A stretch of DNA of 64,000 bases from Elymus sibiricus (Eukaryota; Streptophyta; Magnoliopsida; Poales; Poaceae): contig CM077676.1 in assembly GCA_039707655.1 (NCBI GenBank), positions 454,450,379-454,514,378 on the forward strand. Reading direction: 5' to 3'. How positions within the stretch are numbered: position 1 is the stretch's first letter; each line of letters opens with the position of its first letter. Made by a program: the position numbers and the translations under genes. Shown piece after piece: positions 33,556 to 45,528 of the stretch. The notes below the pieces were generated by a model. That model made no database searches, had not been told where the DNA came from, and was given only the letters and a program-made list of their open reading frames with translations.

Positions 33556-34479
33556 TGTTATAGGGTGAAACCCTAGGGAAAACCTTTTCACACTTGGAGG
33601 GGGGAAAAGAGATGAACAACCAAATCACAAGAGAGAAATCACTCAAACAAACCCATGTCACACATCCACTAGAGTTGCATACACAAGATCCACAAGAATA
33701 CAAGATCAATCCAAGGAAAATAGCACAAAGGTAAAGTTCTTCCCACTCCAAAGGAGATGAGGTCTTGATGATAGTCTTCTCCAAAAGGAGGTCTTGAATC
33801 CCTTGGGATCTTTTCCTAGGAGGTCTTGATCTCCAAGAGGAGAGGTAGATGAGCAAAGCCCTCTAGAATATCTCAAATACACTTTGCTAACCCTAATTTC
33901 GAGCTGGGGGATGAGTACTTATAGCCTAGGTAGGAACTGGGGTAAAAACGAGGGTACAAGGGTCATTTTCCCCTACTTGCGCGCAGGCAACATTCCGGAG
34001 GTCCGGCACCCGGGGTAAGTGTCCGGGCACCCGGGGACGGCAAGGCGGAGATGTCCGGGCACCCGGGGTTTTGGGGCCGGGCACCCGGGGGTGAGGGGCC
34101 GAGCACCCGGGGTGACCCGAGGCTCTGCCAGCCCGCGGCCGTAAGTCCGGGCACCCGGGGGTGTTTTGGTCCGGGTACCCGGGGTGTCTAGTGGGTCTCC
34201 GGGTCTTCGCGTGTTGGGTCCCCTCGTCCTCCGTGGTGCTCCGTGCGCGCTTGGGTCTTCCTCCTTGCTTCTTCATGGTCTTCTCCTTGGTACCTAAGAA
34301 TGCATAATGTTTTCGTTTTAGGTAGAAGCCAATTCTCATGTGAATCCAAGGGAAGCTCGAAGAGGAAAGAGTTAACCTCGGTTTCGATGGCACGTGTGCG
34401 GGCTCTCGTCATTGGTCCGCCTCATGTTTGCGGTGGTGGTGGAATGTCCATGGGGATGACCATGGGATGCTCCGCATCA
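33556..34479 (-). repeat. 3' LTR of the Gypsy element (924 bases)
   Basis: This is shorter than its partner because it contains fewer copies of a GTCCGGGCACCCGGGG-type minisatellite (here about 34000-34185). Otherwise it is closely similar to 41052-42077. Confidence 0.92.
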
Positions 34480-37400
34480 TCTCCCCCCCCCCCGGGAAAG
34501 ATCCGACCTCGGATCGTTAACCTCATCACCATGGTAGGGAGAGAGATCTTTGACGTTGAAAATGTCGCTGACATTGTACTTGTCACGTGGAATGTCGATC
34601 TTGTAGGCATTATCATTGTAGCGTGCTAACACCTTGAATGGTCCATCGGCGCGAGGTTGGAGCTTGGACTTGCGCTCGTTGGGGAAGCGGTCTTTGCGAA
34701 GGTGTAGCCATACAAGATCTCCGGGGTTTAAAACCATGGGGTGTTTGTTGATGTTGAGCTTGGTGGCGAGGCGATGGACTTGGCGTTCGATTGTGTGCCT
34801 TGTATCTTCATGCATCTTCTTGAGATAACTTTCTCTTGCACTTGCGTCCATGTTTGCTCGCTCTTGTAGTGGTAGCGGAAGGATGTCCAATGGGGACAAT
34901 GGGTTGAAGCCATAGACGACCTCGAAGGGGGACTTGCCGGTTGTAGAGTGTCGTGCGCGATTGTAGGCGTACTCGGCAATTGGCAAGCATTCCTCCCACT
35001 CCGTGATGTTCTTCTTGATCAACACGCGGAGAAGTGTAGAGAGCGTCCGGTTGGTGACTTCCGTTTGGCTGTTGGTTTGTGGATGATATGCTGAAGAGAA
35101 TAGTAGCTTGATTCCGAGCTTGGCGCATAGTGTCTTCCAAAAGTAACTTAGGAACTTGACGTCGCGGTCCGACACAATCGTCTTGGGCACTCCATGCAGC
35201 CTCAAGATTTCCCTACAAAATAGATTTGCAACATGTGAAGCATCGTCGATCTTATTGCATGGGATAAAGTGTGCCATTTTAGAGAAACGGTCCACAACAA
35301 CAAATACCGAATCTTTGCCGTTTTGAGTTCTAGGCAAACCAAGCACAAAATCCATACTAATATCTTCCCATGGTTGGTACGGAATAGGAAGTGGCATAAG
35401 TAATCCTTGAGATTGAGATTGTGACTTAGCTTTGCGGCATGTGATGCACCGGTTCGTGTAGCACGCGACATCGCGAAACATTTTTGGCCAATAGTACTTG
35501 AAGGAGAGCGATGCAAAGGTCTTGTCGCGGCCGAAATGTCCCATAAGTCCTCCGCCGTGAGCCTCTTGCAAAAGCAACAAATGAAGAGAAGACTTGGGTA
35601 CACAAAGTTTGTTAGTCCGCATAAGATAGCCATCCTTGAGATAATATCGCTCCCAATAAGTGTTTGTTTGACATTTGGCATAAGGAACCGCAAACGAAGG
35701 ATCATGCGCATATAAATCCTTAATGTGCTCAAAACCAACAACATTCAATTCAAGTTGAGTAACTAACATGCACTTGTGGGAAAGAGCATCCGCCACTACA
35801 TTTTCTTTACCCTTAATGTACTTAATGACATAAGGAAAAGACTCAATGAATTCACTCCATTTGGCATGCCTTTTATTCAACTTGGTTTGACCTTTAAGGT
35901 ATTTAAGTGTTTCATGATCGGTATGGATGACAAACTCACATGGTCGAAGATAATGCTCCCAAACATGCAAGACTCTCACCAAAGCATATAACTCTTTGTC
36001 ATAGATGGGGTAGTTAAGTTGAGCACCGGAGAGTTTTTCACTAAAGTATGCAATGTGTCGCTTTTCTTGCATCAAAACGCCACCTATGCCATTACCACTA
36101 GCGTCACAATGCACTTCAAAAGTTCTCACAAAATTGGGTAAGGCAAGTAATGGAGCATGTGTAAGCAAAGATTTAAGCTCATTAAATGCGGTGTCTTGTG
36201 AAGGGCCCCAAACGAATGGTGCATTCTTCTTACTCAATGCGTGCAATGGTGATGCAATAGTGCTAAAATCCTTAACAAATCGTTGATAGAAACCGGCTAG
36301 TCCAAGGAAACTATGCACTTGTTGCAAATTGGTTGGTTGTGGCCAAGTTTTAATTGCATCAATTTTAGTTTTATCTACTTGAACGCCCTTAGAGGAGACT
36401 ACAAAGCCCAAGAAAACAAGCTTGTCAACACCAAACGTGCATTTTTCTATGTTAGCATAAAGCCGCTCGTCTCTAAGAACTTGCAATACGTCTCTAAGGT
36501 GTTTCACATGATCATCAAGTGATTGGCTAAAGACAAGAATGTCATCAAAGTAAACCACAACACAAATGCCAATGAGTTTTCGAAGGACATAATGCATCAC
36601 ACGCATAAAAGTGCTAGGTGCTTGAGATAAGCCCATAGGCATGACTAACCATTCATACAAGCCAAATTTGGTTTTGAAAGCCGTTTTCCATTCATCACCT
36701 TCTTGCATGCGTATTTGATAGTAGCCACTTTTAAGATCAATTTTTGAGAAAATGGTGGCTCCACTAAGTTCATCAAGCATATCATCAAGGCGTGGGATGG
36801 GATGGCGATATCTAACGGTGATAGCATTTATGGGACGGCAATCGGAACACATGCGATATGTACCATCTTTCTTAGGCACAAGAATTACTGGAACGGCACA
36901 TGGACTCGAGCTCTCGCGTACATACCCATTCTCCATGAGATGTTGGACTTGCCATTGGATCTCTTTGGTCTCGTCGGGGTTGACGCGGTAAGGTGCCTTG
37001 TTCGGTAAAGGTGCGCTAGGGATGAGGTCTATGCGATGTTCGATTCCGCGAAGTGGAGGAAGTCCAAGAGGTAGCTCATCGGGAAACACGTCCGCGAATT
37101 CCTGCAATAGATGAGATAACACCAAAGGTAGATGTTGTGAAGTATTAGTCCGCACCGCTTCACCTTTGCACACAAGTACAAAGTGAAGAACACTCAATGG
37201 GCTCTCACTCACATCCCTCAAATCTCTTTTGGTGGCTAGAAGAACTAAGTTTTTCTTGTCGCTCATCGTGGAGTCACTCAATTTTGGCTTGTGGCTCTCA
37301 CTCTCTTTGTGGTGGTTCACTCTCTCACTAGTCTCTCCACGATGGTTCGATGCTTGCTTGTCGGCGATGACTTGACTTGGCGACATTGGTCGAAGCACGA

Positions 37401-37671
37401 ACTCCTTGCCCTTCATCTTGAAGCTATAGTGGTTGGTCCGTCTGTTGTGGATGACACCACGGTCGAATTGCCAAGGTCTCCCTAGAAGTAGATGGCACAC
37501 GAACATAGGAACCACATCGCACTCCAAGGTGTCTTCGTATGCGCCGATCTTGAAGGATACTTGGACGGTGTGTTCCACTTGAATGGTGCCGGAGTCGCTT
37601 AGCCATTGGACCTTGTAGGGGGCGAGGGTGCTTCTTCTTGACCAATTATAGCTTGGAGCATAACTCTTCAC
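34477..37671 (-). CDS. Gypsy pol polyprotein (RT, RNase H, integrase), 1064 codons open
   Basis: Retrotransposon enzymes in order on the minus strand. Post-protease linker: [16 protein letters not shown]. Reverse transcriptase: [32 protein letters not shown], and the catalytic motif YFDDILVFS. RNase [35 protein letters not shown]. Integrase: the zinc-binding H-H-C-C segment ([11 protein letters not shown] ... CITCRKAKS), then the DDE core ([45 protein letters not shown]). No chromodomain is obvious. The protein ends after a typical Gypsy C-terminal segment ([19 protein letters not shown]), 3 bases inside the LTR border. The true start is upstream: the first codons are out of the gag frame because of a stop and a 1-base gain near 37630-37645. 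Confidence 0.9.
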   Translation of the reverse strand: MKSYAPSYNWSRRSTLAPYKVQWLSDSGTIQVEHTVQVSFKIGAYEDTLECDVVPMFVCHLLLGRPWQFDRGVIHNRRTNHYSFKMKGKEFVLRPMSPSQVIADKQASNHRGETSERVNHHKESESHKPKLSDSTMSDKKNLVLLATKRDLRDVSESPLSVLHFVLVCKGEAVRTNTSQHLPLVLSHLLQEFADVFPDELPLGLPPLRGIEHRIDLIPSAPLPNKAPYRVNPDETKEIQWQVQHLMENGYVRESSSPCAVPVILVPKKDGTYRMCSDCRPINAITVRYRHPIPRLDDMLDELSGATIFSKIDLKSGYYQIRMQEGDEWKTAFKTKFGLYEWLVMPMGLSQAPSTFMRVMHYVLRKLIGICVVVYFDDILVFSQSLDDHVKHLRDVLQVLRDERLYANIEKCTFGVDKLVFLGFVVSSKGVQVDKTKIDAIKTWPQPTNLQQVHSFLGLAGFYQRFVKDFSTIASPLHALSKKNAPFVWGPSQDTAFNELKSLLTHAPLLALPNFVRTFEVHCDASGNGIGGVLMQEKRHIAYFSEKLSGAQLNYPIYDKELYALVRVLHVWEHYLRPCEFVIHTDHETLKYLKGQTKLNKRHAKWSEFIESFPYVIKYIKGKENVVADALSHKCMLVTQLELNVVGFEHIKDLYAHDPSFAVPYAKCQTNTYWERYYLKDGYLMRTNKLCVPKSSLHLLLLQEAHGGGLMGHFGRDKTFASLSFKYYWPKMFRDVACYTNRCITCRKAKSQSQSQGLLMPLPIPYQPWEDISMDFVLGLPRTQNGKDSVFVVVDRFSKMAHFIPCNKIDDASHVANLFCREILRLHGVPKTIVSDRDVKFLSYFWKTLCAKLGIKLLFSSAYHPQTNSQTEVTNRTLSTLLRVLIKKNITEWEECLPIAEYAYNRARHSTTGKSPFEVVYGFNPLSPLDILPLPLQERANMDASARESYLKKMHEDTRHTIERQVHRLATKLNINKHPMVLNPGDLVWLHLRKDRFPNERKSKLQPRADGPFKVLARYNDNAYKIDIPRDKYNVSDIFNVKDLSPYHGDEVNDPRSDLSRGGGR

Positions 37672-39540
37672 TTGCCAAGTTGTGGCAACTACTGCCGTCG
37701 ATGATCACCTTGACGGAACGTCCTTGAATGCCCGCTTTGGTGTGGAAGATGTGGCAACGTTGATCCTCGTCTTGATGTTGTTGAAGTGTCAAGACCTTGG
37801 AGACAACGAGAGCGGGGCTCGAATCGTTGTCACAAAAGACTTGACCATCTTCATCTTCAATCACTTGACGGTGCATGGCCACGTGCTCAAGTGCTTCCAT
37901 TTCTTCCTCGCTCATGGAGTCGTAGGTGCCGTCATCATGGGCAATCATGGTGCGCCGTGTGGGACATTGAAATGTCTTGTGGCCACGTCCCTTGCAAGTG
38001 AAACATTGGATGGAGCTAGTCTTGGCGGGATCTTCCGTCGTAGGAGTTGACGATGAAGTCCTTGGCTTGTAGGTACTTGAAGGAGGACGACTCGAAGATG
38101 TCATAGCTTGCTTGGAGCTTGACTTGTCGCCGGTACTAGGTGATGCTCGAGTCATAGTCGAAGGTGTCGTAGTGGTGGAAGCTTGTGTGTATGAGCCGTA
38201 GTTCTTGGAGGAGTACTTTGAGTACTTGAAGTCATCTTGCACTTGTCGTTCCGCCTTGGTCACTTGGTGCACTAGCTCGAGGAGGTTGGAGTAAGGTTGG
38301 AAGTCGGCGATCTTCTTGATGGGGTGGTTGAGGCCATTCAAGAAGCGTGCCATAGTTTGCTCGTCATCTTCATTGACATTGGCTAGTATCATGGCAACTT
38401 CCATTTCTTGATAGTATTCCTCAACCGACTTTGTGCCTTGCTTTAGGAGTTGTAGCTTCTTGAAGAGATCCCGGTTGTAGTGGGTAGGCACAAAACGAGC
38501 TCTCATGACATCCTTCATTTGGTTCCAAGTCATGATTGTTGGTTCGCCTTTCTACCTTCGTCGCTCGATCACTTGTTCCCACCAAATGAGCACATAGTCT
38601 TGAAACTCGAGGGAGGCCATGGCAATCTTCTTTTCCTCATCATAATTGTGAAGGCGAAATATCTTGTCGACCTTCAATGCCCATGAGAGGTATTCTTCGG
38701 GATCGGTGCTTCTGGAAAACTTGGGCATGGTGAACTTGAGCTTGCCGAAACGTTTTTCTTCATCATGTTGGCGATGGTGATGTCGGTCTTGCCGCGGTGG
38801 TGGACCGTCATCCTCATGCTCCTCTCGATTTGCTTGGCGCGGTGGTCTTGGTGGCGGAATCAGAGCTTGATTCCTCCTTTCTTGGTGCTCCTCAAGGTAA
38901 GCGTCCACATCTTGTCGCGAATGTCGGAGCGCTTCTTCTTGTTCACGCACGCAACGGTTGCGCTCGTTGACGGCATGAGTTGCTTCTCGGAGAGCACGTT
39001 GAGCTTCAAGAGCTTGTTCTTCACGACGTTGTTGTTCTTGCTAGAGAGCATCGCCGTCTTGGTCATCTTGCCTTTGTCATGGTGGGGTTTGGCCTTGGTC
39101 TTGGCGCGCTTGTCGTTCCCTTGCTCGGAGGCGGTCTTGTAACCCATTGCCATGGAATGGATTTTGTGGAGCTTGATGATCATCACGTTCGTTGCGCCGA
39201 TGAGAACGTGCTCGAGATGGACTTGAGCGTGAAGAAGAATCCGAAGAGTGTTGACTTGAATGACGCCGTCTTGAAGATGAAGTTGTGGAAGAAGCGCGGT
39301 TGGCCATGATTTCGCGAAGTTCCTCCATTTGAGATGATAGCTTGGCGTCAAAGTAGTCCCTTGCCCGTGTTTCGGAGTGGCGCAAGTCGGTGGCGAGTTG
39401 CTCGATGCGATCTCCCAAAGCTTCACTTTCTTGATGTAGCGCTCGTTGTACGCCGAAGAGATGACCCTTGGTGACGAGGTCTAGCGTTTCTTCTTGCTCT
39501 TCAAAGAGCGGGTTTGCCGAAGAACTTGGCCTATCCATCA
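37646..39540 (-). pseudogene. Gypsy gag and protease region with in-frame stops
   Basis: One minus-strand frame runs from MDRPSSSANPLFEEQEETLD (start near 39537) to the protease, but is broken by stop codons at about 39077 and 38552 and by a stop at 37646 next to an extra C near 37622. Recognisable parts are the capsid-like segment (MRARFVPTHYNRDLFKKLQ; LKQGTKSVEEYYQEME; FLNGLNHPIKKIAD), the zinc knuckle CFTCKGRGHKTFQC (CX2CX4HX4C), and the protease active site [13 protein letters not shown]. The nucleocapsid linker is rich in Ser, Thr and Lys. With three lesions this copy cannot make a full Gag-Pol. Confidence 0.87.
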
Positions 39541-41051
39541 TAGACAAGTGGTGGTGAGTAGGAAATGAGAGAACAATACCAAAGTTACCTTTTCCGTAGA
39601 TTGAGGGTGTATCTAGTATCACTCAATGTAACGCAACAATAGTAGAATTGGTACCGGGTTTGTTTCTCACACCTACAAAATTAAAGGCTTATCGAGGAGC
39701 TTGGTTAGGATGGTGGCACAGAATTCACGCAAGTGTTAGTCAAGATATCGATAATGTTGAGAAGGTTCACAAGACTGCAAGTGAAGCAAATAGATCAAAG
39801 CCTAGGATATCACTTGGGAACACACACACAAAAGATAAGTGGGATCCGCGCAACCAAGGAATGAGCAGACAAAGTGTGACCACGAAAAATGCTCTTGTTG
39901 CACGGATACAAGAGAGACAATAGCTCGATTGCTCAAATGGGCTAGATACGCTTGTGCACCAACCTATGAGAGTAATGTGCCATCTTCAATCCAATTATGC
40001 GATGTATGTATGATCCACTATGATGTAAGTATGCAAGATGGCTCAATGCTATTGCTTAGAAGCTCTTGTTTCTCCTCTTTTGCTTAAAAGTTTTTTCTCT
40101 TCTCTCTCTCTTTTTTTTTTGACTATGCCAAAATGCTTGATTTGCGAGCCGAAGTATGAGACAAGTATGTAAGATATGCACCGGAGAGACTTATGGCACA
40201 ATGATGATAGCAAGATGATGTAGCTATTCAATTAAGCGTATCACTAAGGTGCACAAAGAGCGTTGCCCGGCAATTCTCAACTCGCTAGTCTCGGTAGGTA
40301 AGTGACGCAAAATGGCTCGGGTTATCAATGCAATGGCAAGGAAATGTACAAGATGTCGTCGAGGTTACCATCCTTGCTTACGGTTGGTATGAAGATGAAG
40401 TGGTTGTTGTCGATGTCGAGTCCGTAGCGATGATGAAGAGCGGTGTTGTCGATGTCGAACCGTTCCTAAGTAGCCAAAACACCTTAGGAAACGGAAACCG
40501 CAACTCAAAATCGGTCAAATGCGGAAGGTGGATGCTTTTATGGTGAAAATTTTGATGAATGCAAATGGTGGTGGTAATGATCTAAGTGGATGGGGTTTGT
40601 CAATAGCTATCAAACGAGCTAAAGAACACGAAAAACGGACTTCGGGAGTGAAAGTTATGATGAAAACGGTGTCGCTTTTGGGTTGACGGGGGGGGGGGGG
40701 GGGGTTGCGGGTACCCGGGGGTTGTCAGCGAGGTTTGAGCGAAAATTTCCCGGGGGTCTGGGTGCCCGGGGGTGGTTGATTTGGGCAGAAAATTTGGGGA
40801 AAAAGCAAAATTGGGTGGATTTCGTGGTGGGAATGGTGGGGATGGTTGGGGAGAAGCTAGATCCACTTGCCAAAGAACAAATCCATGGACCAAAACAACA
40901 AAATCTCACAAGAACCAACAAAATGCAAAAAAAATTGGGAGGCTATTTTTGGTGGGGATTTTCGAATTAGGACAAAAAGCAACAAAATTAGGCTAGCAAA
41001 TGGGCGGTAGGGACTCCAAGACGTGAATAAACCCTGCTCATGATACCAAGA
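39541..41051 (-). other. Gypsy untranslated leader between 5' LTR and gag
   Basis: No gene is seen. The stretch includes the primer-binding site next to 41052, a run of about 17 G at 40688-40704 and T-rich sequence near 40090-40125. Short frames have no family resemblance. Confidence 0.6.
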
Positions 41052-42077
41052 TGTTGTAGGGTGAAACCCTAGGGAAGACCTTTTCACACTTGGAGGGGGG
41101 GGGGGGAAGAGATGAACAACCAAATCACAAGAGAGAAATCACTCAAACAAACCCATGTCACACATCCACTAGAGTTGCATACACAAGATCCACAAGAATA
41201 CAAGATCAATCCAAGGAAAATAACACAAAGGTAAAGTTCTTCCCACTCCAAATGAGATGAGGTCTTGATGATAGTCTTCTCCAAAAGGAGGTCTTGAATC
41301 CCTTGGGATCTTCTCCTAGGAGGTCTTGATCTCCAAGAGGAGATGTAGATGAGCAAAGCCCTCTAGAATATCTCAAATACACTTTGCTAACCCTAATTTC
41401 GAGCTGGGGGATGAGTACTTATAGCCTAGGTAGGAATTGGGGTAAAAACGAGGGTACAAGGGTCATTTTCCACTACTTGCGTGCAGGCAACATTCCGGAA
41501 GTCCGAGCACCCAGGGTAAGTGTCCGGGCACCCGGGGACGGCAAGGCGGAGATGTCCGGGCACCCAAGGTTTTGGGGCCGGGCACCCAGGGGTGCTCCCA
41601 GGCGAGGGTCCGGGCACCCGGGGGGCGAAGGCCCGGGCACCCGTGGGCAGCCGAGGCCGCGGCCACCCGGCTCTGGAGGGTCCGGGCACCCGGGGTCCGG
41701 GCACCCTGGGTGACCCGAGGCTCTGCCACCCCGCGGCCGTAAGTCCGGGCACCTGGGGGTGTTTTGGTCCGGGCACCCGGGGTGTCCGGTGGGTCTCTGG
41801 GTCTTCGCGTGTTGGGTCCCCTCTTCCTCCGTGGTTCTCCGTGCACGCTTGGGTCTTCCTCCTTGCTTCTTCATGGTCTTCTCCTTGGTACCTAAGAATG
41901 CATAATGTTTCCGTTTTAGGAAGAAGCCAATTCTCATGTGAATCCAGGGGAAGCTCGAAGAGGAAAGAGTTAACCTCAGTTTCGATGGCACGTGCGCGGG
42001 CTCTCGTCATTGGTCTGCCTCGTGTTTGCGGTGGTGGTGGAATGTCCATGGGGATGACCGTGGGATGCTCCGCATCA
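41052..42077 (-). repeat. 5' LTR of the Gypsy element (1026 bases)
   Basis: This contains an expanded GC-rich minisatellite (about 41500-41790) of CCGGGCACCCGGGG-type units, several more than in the other LTR. It also contains CTAACCCTAATTTCGAGCTG and TGAGTACTTATAGCC, the latter being a TATA-like region on the plus strand. Confidence 0.92.
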
Positions 42078-42082
42078 ATATC

Positions 42083-43422
42083 CATATAGATCACTAGATT
42101 CAGACACAGATGGTTCCTGATGGAATCTCACTTCTGAATCGAAATGCAAACGCAACATACATTGTGTAAAAATCAATAAGTCACCATACGACTTATTGTT
42201 GTCGGTATATTTGGTACAACCGACGTAGTGAGTTCCTTAGATGCAAGGAGTACTCCTACAATGGTGATTACCCATACATGCTCGTCATACACAAGGATTA
42301 CTCCTGCAATGATGAATCACGTGATCATCTAAACGACGGAATTTGAGATGAAGGATTTTGGTAATGCCAGATTGTGCTTGAGGCTGCAACTCGAGCACCT
42401 TCACTCATACATTATGATACACCATGTTGTGTATATCCAGATTATATTGGAGAAATTGATTGTGGACAAGTCTTATCCATCCATAATTTCCATGGTTGTT
42501 CGTTCTCTAGGCGTAGAGAAAGATTCATTTAGACTATGAGGAGATGGAAATAAGATATTGGGACCTAAGGTTCCATATCACAGTGCATGCATTGGATCCA
42601 CCAAACACAATTGGTTGAGACTCAAGAATATCTTTTGATATCTCCAATGCATCAAACATTTTGTCCTAATCTTTCAGTTTCAGATAAATCTGTACACCAA
42701 TATCATTGGATACATCGATCAGATCCCTACTATGTTAGATCATAGACAAGCTTTGTGTTCCTACTAGGTCTGCTAGCCATCCCATGAAAGTCTTCAAAAC
42801 AGACCTGAGTGGCTACATCCACCAACCATTATCTCTAAGATAATGTTGCTTGTGTTGCCCGGATGCAAACAGGTTACATAATAAGCAATATGACTATATT
42901 GCCCATCTTGCAAGTCAAATCACGCGACAACCTCATTGATTTGTTAACGAAGTCTCCACCAATTTCAACATTCCAGAAATATGTTCATGGAATTGGCATG
43001 TGACGGCTTCAAAATTTGCAAGAATCAGGGGGAGTATCTTCCTGAATTGTTCCTGTTCAAAGCATCATATTATACTCTTTTTTCTTTCATGAGTTTACTT
43101 TATAGGTTCTCATAAATATTTTTAATGAGGTAATATCAACATGAGATCATATGTCATACTTTCTGTTTTCCCCACCGGGGTTTTTAGGAAAGTATATACG
43201 ACATGTTTATTGTTCTCCAAACTCTATGGTTCTCACATATTGAGTTAAAGGAAACGATAACTATTGTATGTTGCATCATTTTCTCCTTATTTTTCCCACT
43301 GGGTTTGTAGGAGTTTTGGCAACATACCAAATATTATACATCTCACATTTTTCCCACAGGGTTTTGGAGGAGCTTTTATTTAAGATGATAATGTCTACGA
43401 GGACAGCGTAGATTAGGGGGAG
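42083..43422 (+). pseudogene. Copia polyprotein and 3' untranslated remains (right part)
   Basis: Following the Gypsy insertion, the Copia reverse-transcriptase end is readable at 42345-42540 (KMKDFGNARLCLRLQLEHLH, VVYIQIILEKL, VVRSLGVEKDSFR). RNase-H-like coding then decays with stops. The last part (43050-43422) has three imperfect repeats of a TTTTCCCA[CT][CA][GA]GG-type phrase before the polypurine tract. Confidence 0.75.
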
Positions 43423-43642
43423 TGTTGAGATTTAATTAACCCATGTCTTAATTAAGGATAATCTCCACTATCCCTAACCACCATGCACGAGGGATGCGAC
43501 GGTTCGCTCGCGTCTCTCCAGACCATCGCGTCTGTTCGAAGCATCCCCTCGGGGCTATATATACATGTAATCAATCATCAATAAAGACTACTGTTCACTT
43601 TACATCTCTGTATCTATTGTCTCTCTACTTTTACATTCAACA
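43423..43642 (+). repeat. 3' LTR of the Copia element
   Basis: The 220-base LTR opens TGTTGAGATTTAATT and closes ATTCAACA, and is followed by the target duplication GAGTG. Confidence 0.88.
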
Positions 43643-43647
43643 GAGTG

Positions 43648-44160
43648 GATGATTCGTTCGGAGCGAGGGTGGACCTGTGGTGGGCAAGAGGCCGTGATGG
43701 GTGCATCTGGGTCGGCTGGTCAGTCAATGGGGTGTTGACATTCACTGTGCGATGGACGTCAGAGTGAAATTTACTGGGCTTTCCGGGTGGCTGGGCCCAA
43801 GTGTTGCATCAACCCGCTACAGGCTTCCTCCAGTGAAAGTGTTCTTTTTAAGATGATAAGCCTCCTCTCGGCCCTGCTTATACTGAAAGCAGAGTACTGG
43901 GTTTTTTCTCTCTTAAAAAAAGGTCGAGTACACTAAGACTCAACTTCAACGCAACACCCAGATCAGCGAAAACAGACAACAGCAAAACTCAAGATAATTG
44001 GAGAAACATTGTAGAAAAAAAAAGAAAGCAAAATCATCCAACACCAACCAACAACAAGGAGCTGATCAGCAGCCACAAAAGCTTGGAAATCAGTGGGCAT
44101 CTGCTTCACAACATCCATTCTTCAGAAGTTCCAGCGAAAGTATCAGAAGCTTGCTTAAAA
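43648..44160. other. DNA to the right of the Copia element, not recognised
   Basis: This should be continuous with 31662-32127 before the insertion. No signal-peptide exon of GRP94 or other gene was seen. Confidence 0.4.
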
Positions 44161-44164
44161 AAAC

Positions 44165-44830
44165 ATATCCGTGATGATACGCGTTTGTCATAGTAGGTCA
44201 TGTTTTCTGTCACCTATGTACATCCGTGACGGTTTTATGACAGAATCAAAATAGTCATACCTGTGCTGTCGCGGATGTGTTTCATGACAATAATCACTTT
44301 TTCATCATGGAAGTGTGCACTTCCATGACGGGAAATGGTGCATCATGGAAGTGTTTCGTCAAGGGTAACCGACACATGGCAACCACCGTAACGGGTCGCT
44401 GTTAAGCTATTGAGTTCGGGTTCCGGATCCGATACCCGTTAACAACATCGACCATTGATGATCCTCCACGTGTTGGCTTCTCATTCGCCAATGGAGCCAC
44501 GCGTCAGCTCTACGTTGGAACAAATGTCGCCCATCCAGTGGACGCCGTGCACCTATGCCATATAGACACGTGGCACGGCCCAATAGTAGCCCGTTTAGTT
44601 AAAAAGGTCGGCCCAGTCAAAGGTCTACTTAAGGCCCACTTGACTTAGTCAAAAGTTAGCGGCGATGCACCTTGACACAGCGCAGGCGCTTCCGGTTTCC
44701 CCACTTCAGTAGCAGGTCACGCTCCGAGGCCGTGCCGCTTCCGCTACAGCCGCGCACGGAACCTCACGTCTGGTAGTTCTTCCTCGACTCCCTCTCCATC
44801 GCCGGACTAGCGTCGTGCTGCACGAAAGAA
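44165..44830. repeat. possible end of a Mutator-like element or other dispersed repeat
   Basis: The stretch has many short direct and inverted words (TCATGGAAGTG, CACTTCCATGA, GTGACGG, TCATGACA) in 44165-44360, then GC-rich sequence. I associate this pattern with a common Triticeae repeat, possibly Mutator-like. I could not define both ends or a target duplication, so the class is uncertain. Confidence 0.35.
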
Positions 44831-45523
44831 ACGAAGAAAATTTCAGTCTAATTGAAATGAACAAGAGTTGGGAATTTGTTACTTGATCTAACTAGGAAGA
44901 CCAAAACATCAAGAGAACAAGGGATGAACACTTAGATTTAACTCAATTCACTGGATTCAAGTGACCGGTCAAATTAACCAAATAAAGTTGCAACTTTGCA
45001 AGTTTTGAGTTGGGGAAAACAGGTGAGCTGCTTGCTTTCGGATAGAACCAGCGGAAAACCAGGGGAGTTACCATATCAAACCCAAAAAAAGTGTGATGCC
45101 TCCTGGAAATTTAGCTCAATTTAACTCTCTTAAAAGGAACAAATCGAATTACTGAAAGGAGTGAAGAACAACACGAATCGAATGGGTGATTCTAAAGTGC
45201 GGGATGAAAAAATTGTGGTCCTGCATATTCGAGACAGGATGGAAATGCGAAAGGAAAAGTAAGACTAGAATCTGCCGGCTTGATGATAGTATAGTATACA
45301 AAAGCACCAGCAAAAAAAGGTGGGGGGGGGGACTGCGAAGAGATGATCCAAACCACTACCAGCACGCTACCTAAACAACGCCGGATTTGAGCTCGCTCTT
45401 TCTGATCAAACTACTGTGGGGAACACCAGATGGCACAGATGATACAAACCTGCAACTTGCGAACAAGTAGTGGAAAATTGTTATCGAAATTGCCCAATCC
45501 TAATCATCTACTCCCTCCAATCG
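44831..45523. other. unassigned DNA left of the second Gypsy element
   Basis: No gene was recognised. It should be continuous with 55679-56339 before the Gypsy insertion. Confidence 0.4.
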
Positions 45524-45528
45524 CGCGA

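Larger units (their letters stand above)
33556..42077 (-). mobile_element. Gypsy-type LTR retrotransposon, nearly complete, minus strand
   Basis: The LTRs at 33556-34479 and 41052-42077 begin TGTTATAGGG or TGTTGTAGGG and end GCTCCGCATCA on the plus strand. Target duplications ATATC lie at 33551-33555 and 42078-42082. On the minus strand the 5' LTR is the right one. It is followed by a primer site TTGGTATCATGAGC, like the 3' end of initiator tRNA-Met. The left LTR is preceded by a polypurine tract of G residues (34480-34493). Order is gag, protease, RT, RNase H, integrase, so it belongs to the Gypsy group. It is inserted within the Copia element. Confidence 0.93.
32133..43642 (+). mobile_element. 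Copia-type LTR retrotransposon, decayed, interrupted by a Gypsy element
   Basis: The LTRs at 32133-32353 and 43423-43642 open T/G-GTTGAGATTTAATTAACC and close TTACATTCAACA. The flanking duplications GAGTG (32128-32132 and 43643-43647) are perfect. A purine tract, TTAGGGGGAG, directly precedes the right LTR, so the element reads left to right. Minus the inserted Gypsy, the element is only about 3.0 kb. Remains of the Copia reverse transcriptase are seen near 33370-33470 (VVKYRASIVAQGFTQ) and 42345-42540 (MKDFGNARLCLRLQLEHLHS; YPSIISMVVRSL). gag, protease and integrase are not recognisable, so the element is a deletion derivative. Confidence 0.88.

Noticed and set aside
36845..37008. Plus-strand frames opposite pol
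   Set aside because: Antisense shadows of the pol gene without domains.
41426..42094. Pro/Gly-rich frames of up to 222 codons in the LTR
   Set aside because: They are translations of the CCGGGCACCCGGGG minisatellite in several frames. LTRs of this element have no gene.
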